NCBI GenBank assembly: GCA_050743125.1
Contig: JBOGEB010000008.1
Span: 1-53,772 of the forward strand
DNA length: 53,772 bases
Source: JBOGEB01 sp050743125
Lineage (GTDB): Bacteria > Actinomycetota > Nitriliruptoria > Euzebyales > Egibacteraceae
Direction: 5' to 3'
Shown: piece after piece, positions 7,234-15,507 of the stretch
How positions within the stretch are numbered: the stretch's first letter is position 1
How the letters are laid out: every line of letters begins with the position of its first letter
Made by a program: the position numbers and the translations under genes
Notes under the pieces: model-generated
The model's database searches: none
What the model was told of the DNA's origin: nothing
The model's input: only the letters and a program-made list of their open reading frames with translations

Positions 7234-8647
7234 CGGCTACAAGCTCGTGCCGGACGCGGTCCTAGAGATCGAGGACGATCGCATCCGAGCCGTGCGCCCG
7301 CGCGGCGCCAGCGTGGCGGAACCTCCGGCGGATCCGCCTGGAGGTGGCAACACTCGGCCCCGCGAGGAGGGGACCGCCGGTGTGGCGCTGCGGGCGCGCT
7401 TCGCGATGCCCGGCCTGATCGACAGCCACGTGCACTGCATCGGCTACCACGAAGGGATGCCGGCCGCGGCGCCCTTCAAGCCGGTCAAGACATTTCTGCG
7501 GCTGTGCATATCGAACGGCGTGACCACCATCCGGGACACCGGCAACAGCCTGGAGACCCTCTTCTACGTGCGCGACTGGACTCGAGCGTACCCGGGGCCG
7601 CGCATATTCGGCTCCGGGCCGGTGCTCGACCGTCCGCCGCTGATGTGGGAGTCCTCGCGCATCATCCGTGACGAGGTCGACGCCAAGCGCGAGGTCGGCA
7701 GGCTCGCCGACGACGGCGTCGACCTCATCAAGGCCTACCGGAACATCACCCCCAACCTGCTGCGGCCAATCGTCGAGTCAGCCACCGAGTGCGGGCTCCC
7801 TGTCGCCCTCGACGCGTCCGTGCCGGCGGAGGAGGCCAGCCGGATCGGCGTGCACAGCCTGGAGCATCTCCAAAACCTGTTCGTGCCCGACCGGGCCGAC
7901 GGCGAGGCGTATCTCTGCAACACCGCAACCCGCGTCCGCGCCTGGTCGCGCGCGAACCTCGACGCCGATGGCTACCGGCGGCTCGTTTCCACGCTCGTGG
8001 AGCACGGCACCTACGTCGTGCCCACCATCATCGTCTCGCGGCGTTGGTCGCTGCTCGACGAGATGGTCAACGAACCGATGCTTGACTGGATGATCCCGGT
8101 CATGCCCTACCACAAGCAGTTGCGGCACCTGCGCAGCCCGATGGGGCAGGCGGGCCGGCGCCGCAAAACTCCCTCCCTGCCCCTTCCCAAGCTGGCCCAG
8201 ACCGAGCGGCGTGAGGTGCACCAGGGCCTCGCGCGCATGGGGGAGCTGCTCGTCCGGCTCCACGAGGCCGGGGTGCGGATCGCGGCAGGTACCGACACGC
8301 CGAACCCATCGGTGGTGCCTGGGTTCGGCCTGCACACCGAGCTCCGGCTCATGGTCGACGCGGGTCTGCCGCCGCTGGCGACCCTCCGGGCTGCTACGTC
8401 GAGCGCCGCGTCTCTGATTGGCCGGGCCGACCTCGGTCGTCTCGAGCCTGGCGCCGTCGCGGACGTCCTCCTGCTTGACGCCAACCCGCTCGACGACATC
8501 ACCAACCTTCGCCACATCCGGGACGTGGTGAAGAACGGAGCGCGCATCGACCTGGCCGACGTGCGCCGGCGGCTCGAGCAGGCCGTGGAGATGGCCGGGG
8601 GGCGGGCCACGATGAACGAACGCCGCGTTTGGAGATCTCGGCCATGA
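7181..8647 (+). CDS. Metal-dependent amidohydrolase
   Basis: 488 aa, amidohydrolase superfamily (imidazolonepropionase/prolidase-like). It shows the metal motif DSHVH (His83, His85), HSLEHLQN in the middle barrel and the late aspartate in AGTDTP (Asp372), then the usual C-terminal strand GRLEPGAVADVLLLDANPL. ATG 7181 follows AAGGAAGGGG, so the overlap with the protease gene is real. In bottromycin clusters an amidohydrolase removes the follower peptide; in this cluster it could trim the leader, hydrolyse an amide or act in immunity. Which one cannot be read from sequence. The last about ten codons (from 8617) lie inside a MITE, so the native C-terminus has been replaced. Confidence 0.85.
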   Translation: MSDWATPVRSIECELLFDGYKLVPDAVLEIEDDRIRAVRPRGASVAEPPADPPGGGNTRPREEGTAGVALRARFAMPGLIDSHVHCIGYHEGMPAAAPFKPVKTFLRLCISNGVTTIRDTGNSLETLFYVRDWTRAYPGPRIFGSGPVLDRPPLMWESSRIIRDEVDAKREVGRLADDGVDLIKAYRNITPNLLRPIVESATECGLPVALDASVPAEEASRIGVHSLEHLQNLFVPDRADGEAYLCNTATRVRAWSRANLDADGYRRLVSTLVEHGTYVVPTIIVSRRWSLLDEMVNEPMLDWMIPVMPYHKQLRHLRSPMGQAGRRRKTPSLPLPKLAQTERREVHQGLARMGELLVRLHEAGVRIAAGTDTPNPSVVPGFGLHTELRLMVDAGLPPLATLRAATSSAASLIGRADLGRLEPGAVADVLLLDANPLDDITNLRHIRDVVKNGARIDLADVRRRLEQAVEMAGGRATMNERRVWRSRP

Positions 8648-8868
8648 GGCGTGCGGAGCGCGGAGCGCGGAGCGCAGTTTCGGTGGCCCTTGGGTGGGGG
8701 ACTCCCCCGGCCCCCCTGGCAGCCGAACCCGCTACAACGAGAACCCAACAACGCGATGACGGGCGAACACGAGGGTCGTGCCTCGCCGGGTGGAGCAACC
8801 TAAAGGGTGTTCGCGAGCGAAACCCGACGAGGCACGACCCGTTAAGACAGTTCTCAAACACGTTTGCT
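8617..8868. mobile_element. MITE, GTTTGAGAA family, copy 1
   Basis: About 250 bp with degenerate terminal inverted repeats (GAACGCCGCGTTTGGAGA at left, TTCTCAAACACGTTTGCTC at right) and an internal 13-bp perfect stem, GGGTCGTGCCTCG at 8773-8785 with its complement at 8828-8840. A second member lies at 28445-28669. The two share the ends and the GTCGTG/CACGAC hairpin layout, with different but still pairing stem bases. No transposase is encoded. The left end supplies the stop region of the amidohydrolase and the right end stops 14 bases before the YcaO start. Confidence 0.7.
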
Positions 8869-8882
8869 CTGGAGAGGCCGCC

Positions 8883-10349
8883 GTGAGCGCCAACACGTTG
8901 AGGTCGACGTTCATCAATGCCCGCAGTGAGGTGCTCGCCTATCGGCTCGACGAGGAGACCCACGCCGCTGTCGCCGAGCTCCTCGCGCTGTACAACCCTC
9001 TGGGCGGACCGGTGCGGAAGCTCGTCACGTATTTCGGCGCCGCCGGCGGGCTCCCGGTCCACGTCGGCCACACCGAGTACTACGACATCGACTACGTGCT
9101 CCAGCGAGTCACTGGCGCATCCTCGCTGGACACCCACATGCAGGGGACCCTTTTCGCTGGGGGCAAAGGTTTCAATCTGAACGACATGTTCGTGTCCAGC
9201 CTCGGCGAGACGGTCGAGCGCCTGCTGGGAGCGCTCTACTACTACAGCTCGGGCACCGAGCACCGCTATGGGACGTACAAGGATTTCACCCGCCAGGGCG
9301 TCCGCTGCCTCTCGCCCGAGGAGCTGCCGCTGTTCGCACCTGAACAGTACGCAGATTGCGACTTTCTGTTCGAGCCATTTACCGAGACCTCGCTACTCGG
9401 ATGGGTGGCGGGTAAGCGGCTGTTCAGCGGCGAGGAGGTCGTGGTTCCGGCGCAACTTGTCGAACTCGTCTACCCCCGACGGCCAGACGAGGCCGTGATC
9501 GGCTACTCGTCCAGCGGCGGGCTCAGTAGCCATACATCCCGCACCAGGGCGCTTTTCCACGGCATTACCGAGCTGATCGAACGTGACGCGATCAACCTCC
9601 GCTGGTACACGGGAGTGCCGCTGACACGGATCACGGTCGACCGACCCGCGGCCACCCCAGAGCTGCGGCGGCTGCTCGAGTCCACGGAGAACTTGCCGGG
9701 CGAGATCACGCTCTATTCCCACTCGATCGACATCCCAGAGGTGCCGGTCGTGACGGCCATTGAAATCGACCCGTGGCTGAACCGCTACGCCTACCACTCC
9801 GGCGGTGGTGCCGATATTGACATCGACACGGCAGCCCTCAAGGCGCTCACCGAGTTTGGACAGATCGAACGCGCCATCAGACACTCGCTGCTCGCCCCTG
9901 AGCGGGCGTTCAGCCAGAGCGTCTCGGAGTTGTTCGACATGGCCCCGGACGACCCGGTCTCGAAGATCGACCTATTTCACAAGGTCGTCTCCTATTACGG
10001 CTACAAGCAAAACGCCAAGAAGCTCGACTGGTACCTGAACGGCGGCGAGGAAGTGCCCCTGAGCGCGCTCCCGCGCAGCCAGGCAACGACGATAGAGGGC
10101 AAGTTCAAAGAGTTGTGCGCCGTCCTGCGCCGCCACCGTCTGGACCCAATCGTCTTCGACTTGACTCCGCCGGGCATGAAGCACGTGCAGCTCATCAAGG
10201 TCTTCATTGCCGAACTCACTCAGCCGTTCCTCCAGTCGCTGCCGATCTTCGGTCACCCGCGGTTCGCGACCACGGCACAGGCCATAGGCCGCCGTGAGCG
10301 CGCGATGACCTACGACGAGCTGCTGAACGATCCCCTCCCCTTCCCCTAG
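8883..10349 (+). CDS. YcaO cyclodehydratase
   Basis: 488 aa from GTG 8883, which follows GGAGAGG; upstream in-frame codons lie inside the MITE and are not part of the gene. YcaO-domain ATP-dependent cyclodehydratase that turns Cys (and Ser/Thr) into azolines by phosphorylating the amide. Family features: AVIGYSSSGGLSSHTSRTRA, ELIERDAINLRWYT (nucleotide/Mg site with the ExxxE-like pair), PVVTAIEID, and a C-terminal PLPFP, the PxPxP motif of azoline-forming YcaOs. It lacks its own E1 domain, so the protein at 3558 is its likely partner. Confidence 0.88.
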   Translation: MSANTLRSTFINARSEVLAYRLDEETHAAVAELLALYNPLGGPVRKLVTYFGAAGGLPVHVGHTEYYDIDYVLQRVTGASSLDTHMQGTLFAGGKGFNLNDMFVSSLGETVERLLGALYYYSSGTEHRYGTYKDFTRQGVRCLSPEELPLFAPEQYADCDFLFEPFTETSLLGWVAGKRLFSGEEVVVPAQLVELVYPRRPDEAVIGYSSSGGLSSHTSRTRALFHGITELIERDAINLRWYTGVPLTRITVDRPAATPELRRLLESTENLPGEITLYSHSIDIPEVPVVTAIEIDPWLNRYAYHSGGGADIDIDTAALKALTEFGQIERAIRHSLLAPERAFSQSVSELFDMAPDDPVSKIDLFHKVVSYYGYKQNAKKLDWYLNGGEEVPLSALPRSQATTIEGKFKELCAVLRRHRLDPIVFDLTPPGMKHVQLIKVFIAELTQPFLQSLPIFGHPRFATTAQAIGRRERAMTYDELLNDPLPFP

Positions 10350-10383
10350 TAGAGCACGCGTGAATCCGTTGAAAGGAAAAGGC

Positions 10384-10485
10384 ATGCCGCAGGCACAAAT
10401 CGTGTTTCATCCGCCCGCGGAGTCCCCGAACCGCCGCCGCGCCCCGCTCGCCCTACCGTCGCAAGCCGGGACGAGCCGACCGTGA
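10384..10485 (+). CDS. Small ORF, 33 aa, coupled to the methyltransferase
   Basis: ATG 10384 follows GAAAGGAAAAGG. The product begins MPQAQIVFHPPAESPNRRRA. Its TGA overlaps the GTG start of the methyltransferase (CCGTGACC), a layout that couples translation of the two. No domain or precursor motif is visible. It may be only a coupling leader ORF. Confidence 0.35.
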   Translation: MPQAQIVFHPPAESPNRRRAPLALPSQAGTSRP

Positions 10486-11510
10486 CCGCCACTGACCAGG
10501 TAATCGAGGGCGCCCCGCCGGTGGTGCAGCTACTGGCCCTCGCGAACGGCTTCCTTGTCTCCCGCGCCGTCCAGATCGCCGCCGAACTCGGCATCGCTGA
10601 CCTCCTGGCCGACCGTGCCCGCACCAGCGAGGACCTCGCCGAGGCCACCGCCACCGATGCGCGTTCCCTCTTCCGGCTGTTGCGCACGCTAAGCAGCGTC
10701 GGCGTGACCAGCGAGGCGCAGCCGGGCCGCTTCACCCTCACCCCGCTCGGCGAATGTCTGCGAACCGACGTGGAGGGCTCGCTGCGCCCGTGGTTCCGGC
10801 TCCAGGGGCGAATCGGCTACCCGGCGCTGGGCGACCCCCTGCCGAGCCTGCGGACCGGCCAGCCGGCGTTCGAACAGCTCTTCGGGGCGTCGTTCTACGA
10901 CTATCTTGCGGCCAACCCCGAGGACAACGCCGTCTTCAACGAGGCGATGGGCGAGTTCAGCCGGCAGACCGCGCACGCGGTGGTCGCCGCATATGACTTC
11001 GGCGACGTCGGTCGCGTCGTTGACGTGGGCGGCGGCCAAGGGGCGCTGCTCACCGTGATTCTCCGAGCGCATCCAGCGTTGCGCGGGGTCCTGTTCGACC
11101 TCCCGAGCGTGCTCGACGGGACGCGCAGCATGATTGAGCAGCACGGCCTCACCGAACGTTGCGAGATCGTCGCCGGCGACTTCTTCACGAGGGTGCCCCC
11201 CGGCGCCGACGCCTACCTCCTCTCGTCGATCCTCGACGACTGGGGGAAGGACCATGCAGTGGCCATTCTCGGCAACTGTCGGCGGGCGATGCCCGACCAC
11301 GGCCGCCTCTTGGTGATCGGGTCGGTGATCCCGCCCGGTGACCAGCCGCACCCGGTCAAGCTGCTCGATTTCTTGATGCTCATCGGCACCGGCGGCCAGC
11401 AGCGTACCGAACCCGAGTACGCCGAGCTTTTCACCCAGGCCGGGCTCCGGCTGCACCGGACCCTGCCAATCGATTTCGGGCAGAGCGTCATCGAGGCAAG
11501 GCCGGCCTAA
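10482..11510 (+). CDS. SAM-dependent O-methyltransferase
   Basis: 342 aa, class I SAM methyltransferase of the hydroxyneurosporene/TcmN/plant caffeate type. It has an N-terminal winged-helix dimerisation region (QIAAELGIADLLAD...DARSLFRLLRTL), the SAM loop VVDVGGGQGALL, the acidic residue in GVLFDLPSVLDG and the catalytic-region segment LSSILDDWGKDHAVAIL. It probably methylates a hydroxyl or carboxyl group of the peptide, perhaps a tyrosine or a P450-introduced hydroxyl; the substrate is not determined. GTG 10482 is coupled to the 33-aa ORF. The TAA stop lies at the start of the 11507 repeat element. Confidence 0.85.
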   Translation: MTATDQVIEGAPPVVQLLALANGFLVSRAVQIAAELGIADLLADRARTSEDLAEATATDARSLFRLLRTLSSVGVTSEAQPGRFTLTPLGECLRTDVEGSLRPWFRLQGRIGYPALGDPLPSLRTGQPAFEQLFGASFYDYLAANPEDNAVFNEAMGEFSRQTAHAVVAAYDFGDVGRVVDVGGGQGALLTVILRAHPALRGVLFDLPSVLDGTRSMIEQHGLTERCEIVAGDFFTRVPPGADAYLLSSILDDWGKDHAVAILGNCRRAMPDHGRLLVIGSVIPPGDQPHPVKLLDFLMLIGTGGQQRTEPEYAELFTQAGLRLHRTLPIDFGQSVIEARPA

Positions 11511-11594
11511 GAACATGTGTCGGAACACTGGAGGGCAGTGTCACGGAATCGCCGACGAAGGCTCCAGGACGTCTCACCGCTCCGCACCCAGGAC
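11507..11594. repeat. Palindromic repeat element, intergenic copy
   Basis: About 86 bp beginning CTAAGAACATGTGTCGGAAC, homologous to the two in-frame units inside the LanB gene at 23004-23183. The hairpin CGGAACACTG-GAGGG-CAGTGTCACG matches CGGAACACCG-GAGGG-CGGTGTCCCG there. The C to T and G to A differences compensate each other, preserving the pair. The element provides the methyltransferase stop codon. Confidence 0.75.
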
Positions 11595-11698
11595 GGCCAG
11601 CGCAACCCGTCCAGCGCACCCGCTCAAGCCCGTTCGACACACGCACTAAGTGATCCGCAGGAGAGGTTTGACCGCAACTCACAGGAGGTGCCCCGGAG

Positions 11699-12931
11699 AT
11701 GACGCTCACGAATGAGGCCGACGTCGCCCTCTTCGACTTCTACGACCCCACCTTCCACCCGGACTCGCCGGAAGTCCGCGCAGCCGCGGAGGCCAACTGG
11801 TACGCGCGAACACGGATCGGACTGGCAGTTCTACGCTACGAGGATTGCACCGCCTTGCTGGGCGACCGCCGCCTGCGCCATGGCTTCATGGATTTCCTTG
11901 CTGGGCAGGGCATCACCTCAGGGCCATTCATCGACTGGATGAGGCTCATGCTCCTCACTCTCGAAGGAGAGACGCACAGCCGACTCCGCCGCCTGGTCAG
12001 CAAGGCATTCACGCAGCGCAGCATCGAGCGGCTCCGGCCGTTCATGCGCGCGAAGACCCGTGAGCTGATCGACGGGTTCGCCGACCGGGGCGAGTGCGAG
12101 TTCATGGAGGAGTTCGCCGATCCCTATCCGGCGTGGGTCAGCGGCGAGCTGATCGGCATCCCCGAGACTGACTTCGACCGGTTCGTGGGCTGGGCCACCG
12201 ACATGGGCCTGGGCTTCGGACCTGCGGCGAGCCGGCACCTCGACCGCATCGAGGCTGCGCTCGCCGGGCTGTACCACTGCTGCGACGAGCTGATCGCAGA
12301 ACGCCGGCAGAGTCCTGGAGACGACCTCGTCTCGGGACTGATCGCGGTGGAGGAGCAAGGCGACCGGCTGACCGAAGACGAGCTGCGCGCTCTGGTCGTG
12401 ACCCTTGTGTTCTCGGGTCAGGGCGCGACCCGCAACCAGCTCGGCCTTGCGATGACGACTTTTGCCGAGCACCCGGACCAGTGGGTGCTGCTCGGCGAGC
12501 GGCCTGAGCTGGCGCTGACGGCGGTCGAGGAGCTGATGCGGGTCAACCCGGCGGTCCCGATCGTCGGCCGGGTGGCCCTCGAGGACTTCACCTACCGGGA
12601 CCTGGACATCCCTGCCGGGACGCACCTCTCGCTGTTTCTCCGCACCACGCACAACGAGCCGGCAACGTTCGGCGACGCCTCGTTCGACATCACCGCCGAG
12701 CGTCCCGCGCAGCTCGGGTTCGGCGGGGGCATCCATTACTGCCTCGGTGCGGCGTTGGCTCGGTTCGAGATGCGCGAGGCCCTGCCGATCCTCGCCGCCT
12801 GCCTCTGCGATCTGCAGCTGACCGGCCCGCCGGCTGTCGGCATGGTCGAACCCGAAACGTTGCCGATACGGTTCGCGGCTGTCCCCGAGCCGGCAGCACG
12901 ATCGCAAGGAAGAAGCGCTCATCCGGCCTGA
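11699..12931 (+). CDS. Cytochrome P450
   Basis: 410 aa, bacterial CYP. The I-helix region VTLVFSGQGATRNQLG has Gly-Ala-Thr but lacks the usual acidic residue before Thr (QGAT in place of G-x-D/E-T). The ExxR motif is in VEELMRVNPA, and the heme loop is FGGGIHYCLGAALAR with Cys348 as iron ligand. Such enzymes in thiopeptide clusters hydroxylate or epoxidise side chains or cyclise residues; the loop residues Pro, Tyr, Asp and Glu of the predicted core would be possible sites. ATG 11699 follows CAGGAGGTGCCCCGGAG. Confidence 0.88.
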   Translation: MTLTNEADVALFDFYDPTFHPDSPEVRAAAEANWYARTRIGLAVLRYEDCTALLGDRRLRHGFMDFLAGQGITSGPFIDWMRLMLLTLEGETHSRLRRLVSKAFTQRSIERLRPFMRAKTRELIDGFADRGECEFMEEFADPYPAWVSGELIGIPETDFDRFVGWATDMGLGFGPAASRHLDRIEAALAGLYHCCDELIAERRQSPGDDLVSGLIAVEEQGDRLTEDELRALVVTLVFSGQGATRNQLGLAMTTFAEHPDQWVLLGERPELALTAVEELMRVNPAVPIVGRVALEDFTYRDLDIPAGTHLSLFLRTTHNEPATFGDASFDITAERPAQLGFGGGIHYCLGAALARFEMREALPILAACLCDLQLTGPPAVGMVEPETLPIRFAAVPEPAARSQGRSAHPA

Positions 12932-13137
12932 GCGACTCCACGGCGACCCCCTGCTGGCTCGGATGCCGGTGCGCTGCCTGCCTGCGTGGAGCCGCCAGTT
13001 GGTCCGTCGGCTCCGCTGCGCCCCGCGAGCACGAACGCAATGCCGAGGACCACGGCGAGCGCGAGACGCCACGCGCTGGGCCTGTCGTGATCTTCGTGAC
13101 GGTTACCAGTTACTAGTATATTAGCCAAGATAAGCAA
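12919..13137 (-). CDS. Possible small membrane or secreted peptide, 72 aa
   Basis: On the minus strand, ATG at 13135-13137. Residues about 22-42 (AWRLALAVVLGIAFVLAG) form a good single membrane span or signal sequence, followed by a Gly/Ser/Pro-rich tail. It runs towards the P450 gene and overlaps its last 13 bases. The start lies in the AT-rich region shared with the RHH-VOC promoter, so the pair could be divergent. No Shine-Dalgarno site is clear and no homologue is recognised. Confidence 0.3.
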   Translation of the reverse strand: MLILANILVTGNRHEDHDRPSAWRLALAVVLGIAFVLAGRSGADGPTGGSTQAGSAPASEPAGGRRGVAQAG

Positions 13138-13190
13138 CCCTAGTTTTTGCCGAGCTTCTCTGGTGACATCCGTGGCTTCACGACCTCGTA

Positions 13191-13219
13191 TTGTCAGATA
13201 ATGAATAGCTTGCTAGTAT
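13191..13219 (+). promoter_or_regulatory. Sigma-70-like promoter of a leaderless transcript
   Basis: TTGTCA (13191-13196) and TAGTAT (13214-13219) are separated by exactly 17 bp in an AT-rich stretch. Expected transcription start is about 13226, one base before the GTG start at 13227, and there is no Shine-Dalgarno site, so the mRNA is probably leaderless. CTAGTAT recurs as part of ACTAGTATATTAG near 13111, a possible operator for the ribbon-helix-helix product. Confidence 0.6.
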
Positions 13220-13226
13220 CAATGAT

Positions 13227-13748
13227 GTGGGACCTGACGGCAAGCAGCAGTTCAACGTCTACCTCGACCCCGAGCTCGTGCGGGCGACGAAACGGGCCTC
13301 GCTCGACCGCGACCAGACACTGTCGGACTTCGTCGCCGACGCGCTTCGCGCTCAGCTCCGGGCGCCTCCCGGACCACGACACGCCCCCCGGCCGGGCGAA
13401 CTCACCCCGTTGCCAATCATGTACGTCCGCAACATGCGGGCGTCGCTCGCGTTGTTCCGGGCGCTCGGCCTGCGGCTGCGAGCGCGCAGCCGCAACGGGC
13501 GCTGGGCCGAGCTCGAGGCGGCGAATGGAATGATCGCGCTCCACGTGGCCGATGACGAGGCCCACCAGCGCGTTGAACTCGCGTTCGAGTCCCACGGGGC
13601 ACTCGAGCCGCTGGCCGAACGGCTGAGGGCCGCCGGCTTCACCGTCGATGAGATTGTCGACGAGGGGTTTGGCAGCTCCATGGGCGTCCACGCGCCCAGC
13701 GGCCTGATCCTGCGGATCGACGAGCACGACCCGGACCTGTACACGTGA
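13227..13748 (+). CDS. Ribbon-helix-helix / VOC-domain fusion protein
   Basis: 173 aa from GTG 13227. Residues about 8-45 (FNVYLDPELVRATKRASL, then TLSDFVADALRAQL) look like a CopG/Arc ribbon-helix-helix DNA-binding unit. Residues about 60-170 are a glyoxalase/bleomycin-resistance (VOC) half-barrel: PLPIMYVRNMRASLALFRAL, GRWAELEAANGMIALHVAD and MGVHAPSGLILRIDEHD. VOC domains bind or sequester small antibiotics and RHH domains bind operators, so this may be a product-sensing regulator of the exporter genes that follow, or an immunity protein with a dimerising N-terminus. Both roles are inferred. Confidence 0.65.
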   Translation: MGPDGKQQFNVYLDPELVRATKRASLDRDQTLSDFVADALRAQLRAPPGPRHAPRPGELTPLPIMYVRNMRASLALFRALGLRLRARSRNGRWAELEAANGMIALHVADDEAHQRVELAFESHGALEPLAERLRAAGFTVDEIVDEGFGSSMGVHAPSGLILRIDEHDPDLYT

Positions 13749-13767
13749 CGATCGAGGAGGGTTCGCC

Positions 13768-15507
13768 GTGACGCATGTGCACCTGCGGTGCCTGCGCCTG
13801 GCGGGGGACGTCCGCTGGCCGGTGGCCGGCACCGTGGCTCTCGGCTTGGCGGTGACCGCGACCTACGTCGTCCAGGGGGTGCTGGTCGCCCTCGTCCTTG
13901 CCGGGGTGTTCGACGGCGCGAGCCTCGGAGAGGTGGCCAGGCTGCTCGCCGGAGCCGCCGGCACGCTGGTTGTCCGCGCCGGGCTGCTGTGGGCCCGTGA
14001 GGTCGCCGCTCAGCTGGTCGCCCACCGGGTGAAGGAGCGGGTGCGCGGGCGCGTGTACGACCGCCTGCTCGCGCTCGGACCGGGCTACCTGCTCCGCCAG
14101 CGCACGGGCGACGTGCAGACGACCGCGGTCGAGGGGGTCGAGGCGCTGGAGACCTATTTTGGCCGCTACCTGCCGACGATAGGGGTGTGCCTGCTCGGCC
14201 CGGTGGTGATCCTGGGCTATCTTGCGTTTCTCGACCTGCCGCTCACGCTCCTGATCGGCGCGTTCGTCCTGTTCGTGCCCGCGGTGCCGCGGGTGTGGGA
14301 CCGGGTCATCGCAGAGAAGAGCCAGGCCCACTGGCAGGCCTGGGGGGAGCTGGCAAGCGACTACATCGACAGCATGCAGGGCATGACGACGTTGAAAGCG
14401 TTCAACGCCACCGAGCGCACGCGCGACACGCTCGCCGGGCGTGCCCAGCATTTGTACGAGACGACGATGCGCCAGATCGGCGTGGCGATGTTCGACACCG
14501 GGCTGACGACGTTCGGGATGCTCGCCGGGGCGGCGGCGGCGATCGGCGTCGGCGCGGTGCGGGTCGCCAGCGGCACGCTCGAGCCCGCCACGCTGTTCAC
14601 CGTGCTGCTGGTGTCCCGCGAGTGCTTCCGGCCATTCGGGGAGCTGTCGAAGTACTGGCACATTGGCTTCCTCGGGCTGTCGAGCTCGAAGAACATCGCT
14701 GCGCTGCTCAGCACCCAGCCGGAGGTCGTCGAGCCCGCCGAACCCGTCTTGCCGGACGCGAGCGGCATTGTGCCCCGCATCGACCTCGACCGCGTCACCT
14801 TCGCCTACTCCACCCGCGACCAGCCGGCGCTGCGGGACCTTTCCCTGTCGGTGGCGCCGGGCGAGACCGTCGCGGTCGTCGGGCCGTCGGGCGCCGGCAA
14901 GACGACCATCGTGTCGCTGCTGCTGCGCTTCTTCGACCCCCAATCCGGCACCGTGCGCCTTGGCGGCCACGACGTCCGCGACCTGACGCTGGCCACGGTC
15001 CGCGCAGCGACCGCGGTGGTCAGCCAGGACTCCTATCTGTTCTACGGCACGATCGCCGACAACATCCGGCTTGGCCGGCCCGAGGCCACCGACGCCGAAG
15101 TCGAGGCTGCCGCCCGACAAGCCAACATCCACGAGTTCATCGCCGGCCTACCGGACGGCTACACCACCCAGGTAAGCGAGCGCGGTGTGTCGCTGTCCGG
15201 CGGGCAACGCCAGCGCATCGCGATCGCCCGAGCGCTGCTCAAGGACGCACCGATCCTCGTCCTCGACGAAGCGACCAGCAACGTCGATGCGGCCAGCGAG
15301 GCCGCGATCCAACAGGCCCTTGACCGGCTTGCCGCCAACCGCACCACGCTCGTGATCGCCCACCGTCTGTCGACCGTCCGGAGCGCCGACCGCATCGTCG
15401 TGCTCACCAACGGCACCGTCACCGAGACCGGCCGCCACGCCGATCTGCTCGCCCGACGCGGCGACTACGCGCGGCTGGTCGCCGCACAAGAGGGGGCCTG
15501 GACATGA
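13768..15507 (+). CDS. ABC exporter, membrane plus ATPase (CydD/LanT-like half)
   Basis: 579 aa from GTG 13768, following GATCGAGGAGGG. Six hydrophobic segments in residues 1-300, then an ATPase domain with Walker A GPSGAGKTT, signature SLSGGQRQRIAIARAL and Walker B ILVLDEATSNVD. The intracellular loop GMTTLKAFNATERTRD is typical of CydD-like and MDR-type exporters. It overlaps the next gene by four bases (ATGA), so the two form a heterodimer that probably exports the finished peptide and protects the producer. Confidence 0.85.
   Translation: MTHVHLRCLRLAGDVRWPVAGTVALGLAVTATYVVQGVLVALVLAGVFDGASLGEVARLLAGAAGTLVVRAGLLWAREVAAQLVAHRVKERVRGRVYDRLLALGPGYLLRQRTGDVQTTAVEGVEALETYFGRYLPTIGVCLLGPVVILGYLAFLDLPLTLLIGAFVLFVPAVPRVWDRVIAEKSQAHWQAWGELASDYIDSMQGMTTLKAFNATERTRDTLAGRAQHLYETTMRQIGVAMFDTGLTTFGMLAGAAAAIGVGAVRVASGTLEPATLFTVLLVSRECFRPFGELSKYWHIGFLGLSSSKNIAALLSTQPEVVEPAEPVLPDASGIVPRIDLDRVTFAYSTRDQPALRDLSLSVAPGETVAVVGPSGAGKTTIVSLLLRFFDPQSGTVRLGGHDVRDLTLATVRAATAVVSQDSYLFYGTIADNIRLGRPEATDAEVEAAARQANIHEFIAGLPDGYTTQVSERGVSLSGGQRQRIAIARALLKDAPILVLDEATSNVDAASEAAIQQALDRLAANRTTLVIAHRLSTVRSADRIVVLTNGTVTETGRHADLLARRGDYARLVAAQEGAWT

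Noticed and set aside
8778..8882. Longer N-terminus for the YcaO protein starting at ATG 8778
   Set aside because: These codons lie within the MITE and encode low-complexity basic sequence; GTG 8883 has a ribosome binding site and begins the family-like protein.
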